Shown here in pieces: positions 1 through 8,108 of a DNA stretch of 64,000 bases; position 1 is the stretch's first letter; every line of letters starts with the position of its first letter. Location: the NCBI RefSeq assembly GCF_002093975.1, contig NZ_MSZZ01000032.1:62001-126000 (forward strand). Reading direction: 5' to 3'. Made by a program: the position numbers and the translations under genes. The notes below the pieces were generated by a model that worked only from the letters and a program-made list of their open reading frames with translations, had not been told where the DNA came from and did not search any database. Source of the DNA: Thermoactinospora rubra (GTDB lineage Bacteria; Actinomycetota; Actinomycetes; Streptosporangiales; Streptosporangiaceae).

Positions 1-31
1 GCTCCTCATGTAGTGCTTGCTGTGTGGACAG

Positions 32-43
32 TTGCTTAAACAA
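32..43. promoter_or_regulatory. putative MarR operator
   Basis: TTGCTTAAACAA is an inverted repeat with one mismatched pair, about 50 bp upstream of the MarR start codon. TTGnTTAAnCAA-like sites are common MarR-family targets. Autoregulation is inferred. Confidence 0.45.
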
Positions 44-92
44 AGGTCTACACGAGGAATATTCCTCACGTCAAATATCGTCGGGGTACAGT

Positions 93-650
93 ATGAACGT
101 GCAACGCTTCGATGACCCCCGGCTGACCGCGATGGGCCTCCTCGCCGAGGTCTTCGTCGGCCTGACCGCCAAGATGGCGCCGGTCTTCGCCGCCGCGGGA
201 CTGTCAGAGGTCGACTTCGAAACATTGATCAGACTGGCCCGCTCGCCGCGGCAGAGCCTGCGCATGAGCGACCTGGCCGCCCAGACCGGCCTGTCGACGA
301 GCGGCGTGACCCGGGTGGTCGACCGGCTGGAGCGCGAGGGGCTGGTGCGCAGGGTCGCCTGCGCCACCGACCGGCGCGCCTCCTACGCGACGTTGACCGA
401 CAAGGGCCGCGAGCGGCTCGAGGCCGTGGTGCCCCAGCACGTGGCCGACATCGAGGAGTGGTTCACCGGCCTGCTCGGCCCCGAGGAGCTGGACAGGTTC
501 CTGGCCACCCTGCGGGTGATCAGGGATGTCGTACGGCCCTGCGCCACGGCCGGCGTGGAGCCGCGCGACCACGCGCACTCCAAGGCGTGCGCGCCGGATC
601 GCCAGGGAGAGCTGGCGCCCGACCCGCGGGAGGCGGCCTCGACAAGCTGA
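93..650 (+). CDS. MarR family transcriptional regulator
   Basis: This is a winged-helix MarR-type regulator of about 185 aa. The wing-helix core is visible around residues 45-110: LRMSDLAAQTGLSTSGVTRV is the HTH, followed by DRLEREGLVRR and a DRRASYATLTDKG wing. The C-terminal 35 residues are polar and probably disordered. The ATG at 93 is preferred over the in-frame GTG at 24 because a near-perfect palindrome at 32-43 (TTGCTTAAACAA) lies between them and looks like the regulator's own operator. No obvious target gene follows. The next gene is convergent, so the partner may lie to the left of the window. Family call is secure; ligand unknown. Confidence 0.85.
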   Translation: MNVQRFDDPRLTAMGLLAEVFVGLTAKMAPVFAAAGLSEVDFETLIRLARSPRQSLRMSDLAAQTGLSTSGVTRVVDRLEREGLVRRVACATDRRASYATLTDKGRERLEAVVPQHVADIEEWFTGLLGPEELDRFLATLRVIRDVVRPCATAGVEPRDHAHSKACAPDRQGELAPDPREAASTS

Positions 651-749
651 CCCGGCGAGCACCGACCGGCCGATCCGGCTCGGCGAGCGCCGACCACCCC
701 GACCCGACACGCCGACTGACCTTCTGACCTGCGAAGACCCGACACCCCG

Positions 750-1229
750 TCAGGACCCCGCCAGCGCGTCCCGCAGCTTGGCCATCGCCCGCGACATCGT
801 GCTCTTCACGGTCCCCACGCTGACCCCGAGCCGCTTGGCGATCTCCGGCTCGGTCAGGTCCTCGTAGTACCGCAGCAGCACCGCCGCCCGCATCCGCTCC
901 GGCAGCCGCTGGATGGCCTGTTCGAGCAGCTCGTGCGCCTCGCCCGACGGCTCGACGGGCGCGCACACCTCCGGCAGCTCCTCGGCCGGGTACTCCTCCA
1001 GCTTCCGCCGCCGCCACTGCGAGATGTTGATGTTCACCATCGCCCGGCGCACGTACCCGTCACGGTCATGGATGCGCGCCCAGGCCGCGTAGGTCTTCGC
1101 GAGCGCGCTCTGCAGCAGGTCCTCCGCGTCGACGGGATCGCCCGTGAGCTGGTGAGCCGTACGCAACAGGGCAGGGCCGCGGGTCAGCACGTACTCGCGG
1201 AACTCCTCTTCTTCCCTCGCGCTCTGCAT
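750..1229 (-). CDS. SigE family RNA polymerase sigma factor (ECF type)
   Basis: A 159-aa group 4 sigma factor of the actinobacterial SigE family. Region 2 is near residues 10-75 (LLRTAHQLTGDPVDAEDLLQSALAKTYAAW, with RDGYVRRAMVNINISQWRRR). Region 4 is near 100-155 and ends in the HTH LTEPEIAKRLGVSVGTVKST. Length and layout match the family. No anti-sigma factor lies beside it in the window, so it may act alone or be controlled in trans. The gene converges on the MarR gene. Confidence 0.9.
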   Translation of the reverse strand: MQSAREEEEFREYVLTRGPALLRTAHQLTGDPVDAEDLLQSALAKTYAAWARIHDRDGYVRRAMVNINISQWRRRKLEEYPAEELPEVCAPVEPSGEAHELLEQAIQRLPERMRAAVLLRYYEDLTEPEIAKRLGVSVGTVKSTMSRAMAKLRDALAGS

Positions 1230-1408
1230 CGACGCCAGAATCCCAGCTCAGAATCCATGTTTCGGCCCGCCGCTATTAAAGGTCGGTCAAGTTCGGTGGC
1301 AGGAATGTCCTCGGGCGGTTGGCACCGGTTCTACCCGGGGATGCGGATTTTGCTCCACTTCGGCCTGTACGGCATGAGCCACCTGCGCGGTCATGTGAGG
1401 CTAGAGGC

Positions 1409-2335
1409 ATGCGAAGAGTGCTCGCAGCCGCGGTGTTCGGCCGTCCGCCGAGCGTGCCGGGGCCCGATCCCGCCTCGGGCGATCCGCTGCGCGCCGTCAT
1501 CGGGGAGATCCTCGACGTCAGCCCGCACGTGATCACCGTCGGCACGGAGGAGGGCGCCGAGGAACGCCTCGTCATCGCGCCCTGGGCCAAGGCGTGGCGC
1601 GGGACCGAGCTGCCGCCCGCCGACGTGCCGGTCGGTTCCCGGGTCACGATGCGGACGCGGCGCGAAGGCCGGGTCGTGGAGCACCTGTGGGCGGACATCA
1701 CCCGCGCCACCGGCGTGATCAGGAGCGTCGAGGGCCGCAAGGACCTCACCGTCGAGCTCGACTGCGGCCCGCACCGCGGGCGCAGGACCGTGATGATCCC
1801 GTACCGCGCCACCGGACGGCTGCGCGTCCGCCACCCCTACCTCGAACCCGGCTTCCTCTTCGACGCGATCGGCGTGCGCGAGGACGGCGTCACCAAGGCG
1901 CTGCTGCCGGCCACCTCGCAGCCTCCCTACCCCGCCCGGTCCGTGCCCCCGCCCCCGCCCGCCTACGGAGGCGTCCAGTCACGCATCTCCGGCACGGTGG
2001 TCTGGTCCGACGTCTTCGACTCCGGCGAACGCGGCGCCGCCTACCCGATGGTGGAGCGCTCCGACGCCGGATGCCCCGACGCCGAGGTCTCGTGCGTCGG
2101 CCTGCCGTACCTCGCGATCGGGTCGCTGCTGGCCGTTCACAATGTGTGTGGCAACCGTTCGGGCAACGTCCCCATCGTGGCGTGCGGGTGCGTGGCCGGC
2201 CGCTTCTGCGACCGGTGCGTGGAATGCGACACCGGCGCGCGCGGCCGGATAGCGGAGTTGTCGCCCGCGGCCTTCGTGGAGCTGGGCGGGGAGCTGGCCA
2301 AAGGGTGTTTCAACGCCCGAGTCGGATTGGGGTGA
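1409..2335 (+). CDS. Cys-rich hypothetical protein, partner of MauE-like protein
   Basis: About 308 aa, function not recognised. The first 170 residues look like beta-rich small domains (GVIRSVEGRKDLTVELDCG). A Pro-rich linker PPPPPAYGG follows, then a C-terminal half with a dense Cys cluster (AGCPDAEVSC, NVCGN, ACGCVAGRFCDRCVECD, KGCF). There is no signal peptide or clear TM segment. The ATG at 1409 is preferred to the upstream GTG at 1319 because it follows GAGGCTAGAGGC. The stop is only 9 bp before the MauE/DoxX gene, so the two are probably co-transcribed. The Cys cluster could be a redox or metal site served by that membrane partner; this is inference. Confidence 0.6.
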   Translation: MRRVLAAAVFGRPPSVPGPDPASGDPLRAVIGEILDVSPHVITVGTEEGAEERLVIAPWAKAWRGTELPPADVPVGSRVTMRTRREGRVVEHLWADITRATGVIRSVEGRKDLTVELDCGPHRGRRTVMIPYRATGRLRVRHPYLEPGFLFDAIGVREDGVTKALLPATSQPPYPARSVPPPPPAYGGVQSRISGTVVWSDVFDSGERGAAYPMVERSDAGCPDAEVSCVGLPYLAIGSLLAVHNVCGNRSGNVPIVACGCVAGRFCDRCVECDTGARGRIAELSPAAFVELGGELAKGCFNARVGLG

Positions 2336-2344
2336 CGAAGAACG

Positions 2345-3139
2345 GTGTGGTGGGACATCGTGCTCGCAGCGCAGCTGCCGATCCTGATCGTGCTGCTGGT
2401 CATGGGCGCCGGAGCCAAGCTGGCCACCGTACGGACCGACGCGACACCTGGCGCGCTGACCAGGCTCGGCCCCGCCGTCCTGGTTCCGGGCCGCTGGCGC
2501 GCCCCCGCCCTGATGGCCTGCGCGGTGGGCGAGCTGGTGCTGGCCTGCGGACTGCTGCTCACCACGTTCCCGATCTTCCGGTACGGCACCGCCCTGTTCT
2601 TCGCGCTGTCCACCTACGTGCTGCTCGAACTGAGGCGCCGCCGCCCCGACGCCGGATGCGGCTGCTTCGGCGAGGTCAGCTCCACACCCGTGGGGCTGCG
2701 GTCGATCGGCAGGACGGTCGTGCTCACCGGCATGGCGGTGATGGCGATCTTCGCGCCGGTGCCGGGCTGGGTGCCCTTCATCGAGCCGTCGTGGCCGCTC
2801 GCCGCCGGGCTGGCGGTGCTGGCCGTCCTGTCGCCCGAGCTGGAGGAGGCCGCCCATCGCCTGCGGTACCGCGCCCCGTGCGAGCAGCGGCCCTCGTCGG
2901 AGGCCGTCGCCCTGGCCAAGCTGAAGGCCAGCGGGCCGTGGCGCGACCACGTCGGCACGCTGGTGTCGCAGGAACCGCGCGACAGCTGGCGCGAGCTGTG
3001 CTGGCGGTTCTTCGCCTTCGAGAACCGCGACCACCAGCACGTCGTCTTCGCCGTCTACCTCAGCGGCCTGCGCCCCGCCGTACGGGTCGCCGTGGTCAGC
3101 ATGGAGTCCATGCCGGAATCTACGCCCGTATCGGTCTGA
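2345..3139 (+). CDS. MauE/DoxX family redox-associated membrane protein
   Basis: About 264 aa starting at GTG. The N-terminal 150 residues hold four hydrophobic segments and the diagnostic cysteine motif GCGCFGE after the second pair, as in MauE-type proteins linked to disulfide formation and methylamine dehydrogenase maturation. The C-terminal 115 residues are soluble and not recognised. It sits directly behind the Cys-rich gene, suggesting a thiol-redox pair in which this protein is the membrane component. Family call good; substrate unknown. Confidence 0.75.
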   Translation: MWWDIVLAAQLPILIVLLVMGAGAKLATVRTDATPGALTRLGPAVLVPGRWRAPALMACAVGELVLACGLLLTTFPIFRYGTALFFALSTYVLLELRRRRPDAGCGCFGEVSSTPVGLRSIGRTVVLTGMAVMAIFAPVPGWVPFIEPSWPLAAGLAVLAVLSPELEEAAHRLRYRAPCEQRPSSEAVALAKLKASGPWRDHVGTLVSQEPRDSWRELCWRFFAFENRDHQHVVFAVYLSGLRPAVRVAVVSMESMPESTPVSV

Positions 3140-3183
3140 CGCTAGACAGCCCTAGATTTCCCTCGACGGGCATGACGATTTGA

Positions 3184-3227
3184 CTCTCTAGCCGAATCTA
3201 GCTTCCCCTCTAGATTCGGCTAGAGAG
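3184..3227. terminator. strong bidirectional terminator hairpin
   Basis: A perfect 18-bp inverted repeat, arms 3184-3201 and 3210-3227, with an 8-nt loop CTTCCCCT. It lies between the convergent MauE-like gene and the AAA ATPase gene. There is no long T-tract, as is usual in high-GC actinomycetes. Arms contain TCTAGCCGAATCTAG. Confidence 0.75.
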
Positions 3228-3231
3228 AGCT

Positions 3232-4413
3232 CTAGAGGGGTTGAGCACGCAGGAACCTCCCGAAGTGGGGAACCGTGAACGCGATCAACCCGCGCTCGGC
3301 GCTGTAGATGAGACCCTTCTTGATGAGGCTGTCACGGGCCGGCGACAGGCTGGACGGCTTGCGGCCCAGCGCCTCCGCCACCTCGGCGGTGGCCACCGGG
3401 TCGTCGCCCAGCGTCGCCATGGCGTGCATGTAGTCTCGCTCGGCCGGGGTGGCCCGCTCGTAGCGGCTGCCGAAGAAGCCCACCGCCAGCTCCTCCTCGG
3501 CCTCCGGCGCCGAGACCTTGACGTCTTCCGCGGTGATCGGGCTGCGCGGCGCCATGTCCCAGGCCACCTTGCCGTAGGCCTGCACGAAGTAGGGGTAGCC
3601 GTCGGCCGCCTCGTAGAGCGCGTCGAGCGCGTCGGGCGTGAACTCCACCCCCTCCTCGCGGGCGGGCAGGATCAGCGCCAGGTCGGCCGCCTCCCGGTCG
3701 AGCTTGTCGATGCGGGCGTAGCGGAACAGCCGCTCGGAATAGCTCTTGCTGGCCGACAGCACGCTGGGCAGGTGGGGGAGCCCGGCGCCCACGACGATCA
3801 GGGGACCGCCTGTCTGGGACAGCTCGTGGCACGCCGCGCACAGCGCCGAGATGTCGGACGGCTGGACGTCCTGCATCTCGTCGATGAACAGCGCGATGCC
3901 CACGCCGAGGTCGGTGGCCACGCTCGCCGCGTCGACGAACAGCTCGGTCAGGTCGATCTCCAGGTCGCCGGAGTCGGCCCGGCCGCGGCTGGCCGGGACG
4001 TCGATGCCGGGCGACCAGTGTGAGGTGCCCTTGGCCGCGCTCGGGTCGCGCATCGCGAACGCCTTGAGCACGCCGAGGAACTCCTCGATGCGCTCGGGCG
4101 CGCGGTGCCGGGGCGCCAGCTCCCTGACGGCCATGTGGAGGGCCGCGGCGACCGGCCGTCGGATGGACTGGTCGGGCCTGGCCTCGATCTTGCCGGTGCC
4201 CCACAGCCGCTGCATGGCCATGGACTTGAAGGTGTTGAGCAGCACGGTCTTGCCGACGCCGCGCAGGCCGGTGACGACCATGCTGCGCTCCGGACGGCCG
4301 CGGGCCACCCTTTCCAGCACGACCTCGAACTGCTGAAGCTCTCGATCCCGCCCGGCCAGCTCCGGCGGGCGCTGCCCGGCACCGGGGGCGTAGGGATTGC
4401 GCACAGGGTCCAC
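3232..4413 (-). CDS. AAA+ ATP-binding protein, Orc1/Cdc6-like layout
   Basis: About 393 aa from the GTG encoding VDPVRNPYAP. The longer frame upstream is low-complexity and unlikely to be coding. Walker A is GLRGVGKT at residues 49-56 and Walker B is LFIDEMQD near 175-182. A sensor-like VVGAGLPHLP follows, and then a winged-helix C-terminus (VAEALGRKPSSLSPARDSLIKKGLIYSAERG). This ATPase plus wHTH arrangement is that of DUF815/AAA_16-type ATPases common in actinomycetes and on mobile elements. The role is unknown: DNA-bound switch or regulator are possibilities. Single gene, divergent from the lipoprotein gene. Confidence 0.8.
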   Translation of the reverse strand: MDPVRNPYAPGAGQRPPELAGRDRELQQFEVVLERVARGRPERSMVVTGLRGVGKTVLLNTFKSMAMQRLWGTGKIEARPDQSIRRPVAAALHMAVRELAPRHRAPERIEEFLGVLKAFAMRDPSAAKGTSHWSPGIDVPASRGRADSGDLEIDLTELFVDAASVATDLGVGIALFIDEMQDVQPSDISALCAACHELSQTGGPLIVVGAGLPHLPSVLSASKSYSERLFRYARIDKLDREAADLALILPAREEGVEFTPDALDALYEAADGYPYFVQAYGKVAWDMAPRSPITAEDVKVSAPEAEEELAVGFFGSRYERATPAERDYMHAMATLGDDPVATAEVAEALGRKPSSLSPARDSLIKKGLIYSAERGLIAFTVPHFGRFLRAQPL

Positions 4414-4651
4414 GCTCTCGGACTTTATTGCCGGATATAGCGGGCGTCTTATATTTGGGAAGAAAGCCCTACGGCGTGTCCGCGGGCAGGGCGGTGCGAG
4501 CAGCGCCACCGGACACACCCCCTCCGAGCTCGCCGAACCTCTGTTCGAGTGACTATCGAGAACTCTAGCGCGTGATCGAACACCTGCGCGAGAGATTCGC
4601 ATAAAGATCTTGTGGTGGGGTGGGGAGGCCGTGTATATCGGGGATTCTCCG

Positions 4652-5818
4652 ATGGACGGCGCGGCGGCGTCGTGGCGACGCCGTACCCGCGGGCTGGTGA
4701 CCGCGGCCGCGGCCGTGGCCGTCCTCGCCTGCGGTACGGCTGCCGCGTGCTCCCGATCGGCGCCCACGGAGGCGGCGGTGGCGGGTTCCGGCGGGCAGGC
4801 GGCGACCGGTCCCGGCACGCCCGGTGAGAAGGCGGCGCCAGGCTCCGGCGGCACGCCCGTCGAGAAGGCGACGAACGACCCCGGCGCGAGGCCCATCGAG
4901 GAGATCTATCCGAAGGCCGTTCTCACGCTGCCCGCACGCGGCGTCAACGGCCCGATCCGCCCTCTGCTGGCCGTCGACGCCAGGCGGATCCTGGTGCTGA
5001 CCGCGAAGACCGTCGAGCTCTACGACAGCACGCGGCGGACGTTCCAGCCGATCGCCCCTCTCCCCGGCGACGCCCTGGCCTTCGCCGCCGACGGCGGGCG
5101 CGTCGTCTGGGCCGAGGGCGACGGCGGCCGGGCGGAGCTGTGGACGGCGAGCCTGTCCGGCGGCGATCCGCGCAAGGTCGGGCGGCTGCCGTTCGGCGAG
5201 GAGGAGGTGGCCGATCTCGACGTCGCCGGCGGGGACGCCGTCGTCGCGGTCCGCGCCCGGGGGATCTGGCGCGTGCCGCTGTCCGGCGGGACGCCCCGGC
5301 GGCTGCCGGGCACGGACCGGCTCCAGCTGCTCACCTGGCCGTGGGCCGCGGACGTCCCTCTCCAGGAGGACGCCAACCAGACAAGGCTCGTCAACCTCGC
5401 AGAGGGCTACACGATCCCGGTCACCGCGGCCCCGGGAGTACGGCGGCTGCGCTGCGGGCTGGGCTGGTGCCGCGGAACCGCAGGCGGCCGGCAGGTCGGC
5501 CAGCGCACCGACGGGACCGTCCGCAGAACGGTCGAGACCGATCAGCCCGATCAGACCGGCCAGCCCGCCCAGACCGGCCAGCCCGCCCAGACCGGCCAGC
5601 CCGCCCAGACCGGCCAGACCGGCCAGGCCCCGCGCCCGCCCCTGCACGACCGGTTCCTCGAAGCAGCCGGAGGGCTGCACGATCTGGAGACCGGCCAGCT
5701 GCTGCGCTTCCGCGACAGCCTGGTGGTCACCTCCGGCGGCACGGTCCGCATCGGCACACTCCCGGCCGGGGACACGCTCCGGGTGGTGAACTTGGCGGCC
5801 GTTCCCCCGCTCGAATAG
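4652..5818 (+). CDS. secreted lipoprotein with beta-propeller-like repeats and QPAQTG tandem repeat
   Basis: About 388 aa. The N-terminus RRRTRGLVTAAAAVAVLAC is a lipoprotein-type signal with a second Cys (AAAC) six residues on. A low-complexity Gly/Ala/Pro spacer follows, then TolB/PD40-like strands (RVVWAEGDGGRAELWTASLSGG and IWRVPLSGGTPRRLPG) suggesting a beta-propeller. Residues near 295-325 are four copies of QP(A/D)QTG encoded by an 18-bp tandem repeat. The ATG at 4652 follows GGGGA by about 8 nt. Function not recognised; extracellular location is inferred. Confidence 0.65.
   Translation: MDGAAASWRRRTRGLVTAAAAVAVLACGTAAACSRSAPTEAAVAGSGGQAATGPGTPGEKAAPGSGGTPVEKATNDPGARPIEEIYPKAVLTLPARGVNGPIRPLLAVDARRILVLTAKTVELYDSTRRTFQPIAPLPGDALAFAADGGRVVWAEGDGGRAELWTASLSGGDPRKVGRLPFGEEEVADLDVAGGDAVVAVRARGIWRVPLSGGTPRRLPGTDRLQLLTWPWAADVPLQEDANQTRLVNLAEGYTIPVTAAPGVRRLRCGLGWCRGTAGGRQVGQRTDGTVRRTVETDQPDQTGQPAQTGQPAQTGQPAQTGQTGQAPRPPLHDRFLEAAGGLHDLETGQLLRFRDSLVVTSGGTVRIGTLPAGDTLRVVNLAAVPPLE
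5539..5622 (+). repeat. 18-bp tandem repeat inside lipoprotein gene
   Basis: About four in-frame copies of an 18-bp unit (CAGCCCGCCCAGACCGGC) encode QPAQTG. The copies are near identical at DNA level, so length variation between strains is likely. Confidence 0.75.
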
Positions 5819-5829
5819 CGTGTGCCACC

Positions 5830-6288
5830 ATGCGGACCTTTGCCAACGTCCAGGAACTCAAGGCGGCCGTGGGCGAGACGTTCGGCCCGACCGAGTGGCG
5901 CGAGATCACTCAGCAGAGGGTCGACACCTTCGCCGACGCCACCGACGACCACCAGTGGATCCACGTCGATGTGGACAGGGCCAAGGAAGGGCCGTTCGGC
6001 ACCACGATCGCGCACGGCTTCCTCACCCTGTCGCTGCTGCCGTCGTTCCTGCCGGAGCTGCTGACCGTCGAGAACGTCGCGATGATGGTCAACTTCGGGC
6101 TCAACAAGGTCCGCTTCCCCAAGCCGGTGCCGGTCGGCTCGCGCCTGCGCGCCACCGGCGAGCTCGTGGACGTCAAGAACAGCCCGGCCGGGCACCTGGC
6201 GACCCTGAAGGTGTCCATCGAGCTGGAGGGCGAGCGCCGCCCGGTGTGCACGGCGGAGTCGCTGCTGCTGTTCGTGTCTAGCGAATGA
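5830..6288 (+). CDS. MaoC family dehydratase ((R)-specific enoyl-CoA hydratase-like)
   Basis: 152 aa with the single hot-dog fold of MaoC hydratases. The motif runs FADATDDHQWIHVDVDRAKEGPFGTTIAHGFLT, where the Asp and His of D-x4-H are the catalytic pair, followed by VNFGLNKVRFPKPVPVGSRLR. It probably hydrates trans-2-enoyl-CoA in the cytoplasm. The start ATG is 11 nt after the upstream stop, so it may ride on the lipoprotein transcript. Its 3' end overlaps the convergent small membrane protein gene by 11 bp. Confidence 0.9.
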   Translation: MRTFANVQELKAAVGETFGPTEWREITQQRVDTFADATDDHQWIHVDVDRAKEGPFGTTIAHGFLTLSLLPSFLPELLTVENVAMMVNFGLNKVRFPKPVPVGSRLRATGELVDVKNSPAGHLATLKVSIELEGERRPVCTAESLLLFVSSE

Positions 6289-6556
6289 TCGAGTAAGCGG
6301 CGGCCAGGGCGATGAGCCCCAGGTAGGCGAGCACGAGCCGGGTGTCCCTGAGCAGGCACTTGCTGCGGGTCAGCCCGGCCCGCCGGGCCTTCCAGTAGCC
6401 GGCGAAGCCGAGGACGGCGAAGCCCGCCGCCGCCCAGGGCCCGAGCAGCCAGCCCAGCAGCGCGACCGTGGCGTAGACGCACAGCCTCAGGGGGTCGTAC
6501 GGCTGGGCCGTCCCGGCGTTCGCCGGATTCGCGGGTGCTTCCGAGCTGCGGTTCAT
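6278..6556 (-). CDS. small two-TM membrane protein
   Basis: 92 aa. Two hydrophobic stretches, LCVYATVALLGWLLGPWAAAGFAVLGFAGYW and LVLAYLGLIALAAAYSI, flank a basic loop (KARRAGLTRSKCLLRDTR). It follows the radical SAM gene by 25 bp with an AGAGGA ribosome site, so it is the last gene of that operon. Family not named by me. A role near the membrane with the radical SAM and Lgt-like enzymes is inferred from position. Confidence 0.7.
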   Translation of the reverse strand: MNRSSEAPANPANAGTAQPYDPLRLCVYATVALLGWLLGPWAAAGFAVLGFAGYWKARRAGLTRSKCLLRDTRLVLAYLGLIALAAAYSIIR

Positions 6557-6581
6557 GTCATGCCGTTCCTCTTGCCACGGC

Positions 6582-8108
6582 TCATGCCGTTCCCTTCGCC
6601 ACAGCCGACAGGCGTTGCCTCGACAGCTCCGGCCACGCCTGCGCCGCGCAGAACGGCGCGCACTGGTCCTGCTCGGCCCGCGTGCCCACGTGCACGCAGC
6701 ACTGCGTCAGCCGTTCCTCGATCATGGTGTGCAGATCCATGAACGGCTTGACCGTGATCCGCACCACCCGCTCGCCCAGCATCCTGCGCAGCTTCGCCCG
6801 CCTGCCGGGCAGCGCCGACGACGCCAGCGCCAGCAGGGTCGACACCCCGAGGTCGCAGTTCTCGCAGATGGTGCGCCACAGGTCCCCGATCTTCGGGTGC
6901 GACAGCGACGACTGCTCCGACAGCAGCCCCAGCAGCGACTCCTGGACCGCCAGCCGCAGCTGCCCGGGCAGCTCGGTGTCGGCGATCCGGTTGGACACCA
7001 GCCCCAGGTTCGCCTTCAGCCGGTCGTGCCCGATCAGCGCGGTCAGCGACCGCCACCGGCCGGCGTCGTCCCGGATCATGTAGCCGACCGAGCAGCAGTG
7101 AGGGTGCGAGCACGGCAACGCGGTCAGGTCGCGCCACGTCACCAGCCCGTCGGTCTGCGGGCCGAGGCGCCCGAGCACGCCGGTGTGCGTCAGGCGCTCC
7201 AGGGGGTCGATCCGGCCGCTGCGCCCCGACCCGAACTGCGGCTGGATCGACACGCCGCCCACGAACGGCGTGTCCAGCGCCAGCCGTACGACCTGGCCGA
7301 TCTCCCCGTCGTTCGCGCCCAGCGCCGCGGTCATCACCAGCGTGGTGAAGATCTGGTTCGCCGAGAGGTTCCGTACGGCTTGCGCCTTGATCCGCGTCAG
7401 GTCGCCGCCCCGGTGGTGGCGTGAGGCCTCCGCCGACACCCCGTCGTACTGCAGGTAGACCTCGACGCGCTCGCGATGCTCGGTCAGGAGGTCGAGCAGG
7501 GCGGGGTTCTGGGCGATGAGCAGGCCGTTGGTGTTGATCAGGATGCGCGTGATCGGCCGGGCGACGAGCTCGGCCAGCAGCTTGGGCAGGTCGGGGTGGA
7601 GCGTGGGCTCGCCGCCGCTGAGCATCAGGACGTCGAGCTTGCCGTTCTCCCTGGCCAGGCGCTGGTCGACGTTGGCCAGGACGTCGTGGAGCGGGACCAG
7701 GCCGGTCAGGTCGGGGGAGCTGTCGGCGAAACAGGTGGGGCAGCGCAGGTTGCAGGTCTCGGCGATGTCCTCCAGGAGGATGCAGGTGTGCTGGGTCTGC
7801 ATCTCCGGCAGGCCGTGGAGGTAGGCGCTGGGGATGGGCAGGAAATTTCCGGAAACGTCGGGGATGTGCTGTTTGGTGGGAGCGGTCCATTCCTCGAGGT
7901 ACGCGAGGATCTCGGGGTCCTCGTCGTAGAGCGTGGTGATACGCCCGTGCGTGGGGCAGCCGCGCTCCAGCCACACCCGGCCGTCGCGCTCGGCCAGGTA
8001 GCCGCTCAGCCGCTGGACCTGCTTGACGTCCGTGTGGGGACATTCGGGGCAGAATGCGTTGACGTAGCGGAGGATGCGGTCTCCCCGCAAACCCATCCCG
8101 GTGCTCAT
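6582..8108 (-). CDS. radical SAM enzyme with extra Cys clusters, Tes/MJ0619-like
   Basis: 508 aa. The SAM cluster motif CNLRCPTC is at residues 119-126. An N-terminal Cys set (FCPECP near 20-23 and RGCPTHG at 51) could bind another metal. LMLSGGEPTLHPDL is the GGEP motif. Further Cys groups occur at CSHPHCCS, TICENC and the C-terminal QCCVHVG...CAPFC. This multi-cluster pattern is that of the archaeal MJ0619/Tes group, which makes tetraether lipids by sp3 C-C coupling, and its bacterial relatives. The start overlaps the Lgt-like gene's stop by 4 bp. I infer a lipid or lipid-anchor substrate. Radical SAM call secure; subfamily moderate. Confidence 0.8.
   Translation of the reverse strand: MSTGMGLRGDRILRYVNAFCPECPHTDVKQVQRLSGYLAERDGRVWLERGCPTHGRITTLYDEDPEILAYLEEWTAPTKQHIPDVSGNFLPIPSAYLHGLPEMQTQHTCILLEDIAETCNLRCPTCFADSSPDLTGLVPLHDVLANVDQRLARENGKLDVLMLSGGEPTLHPDLPKLLAELVARPITRILINTNGLLIAQNPALLDLLTEHRERVEVYLQYDGVSAEASRHHRGGDLTRIKAQAVRNLSANQIFTTLVMTAALGANDGEIGQVVRLALDTPFVGGVSIQPQFGSGRSGRIDPLERLTHTGVLGRLGPQTDGLVTWRDLTALPCSHPHCCSVGYMIRDDAGRWRSLTALIGHDRLKANLGLVSNRIADTELPGQLRLAVQESLLGLLSEQSSLSHPKIGDLWRTICENCDLGVSTLLALASSALPGRRAKLRRMLGERVVRITVKPFMDLHTMIEERLTQCCVHVGTRAEQDQCAPFCAAQAWPELSRQRLSAVAKGTA

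Noticed and set aside
4414..4896. N-terminal extension of the AAA ATPase
   Set aside because: The extra residues are low-complexity and cover the promoter region and lipoprotein start; the family fold begins after the GTG at 4413.
4565..5680. Long minus-strand ORF with a Gly-Leu repeat opposite the lipoprotein
   Set aside because: It is the antisense shadow of the QPAQTG tandem repeat; the plus-strand gene has a signal peptide, ribosome site and coherent domain content.
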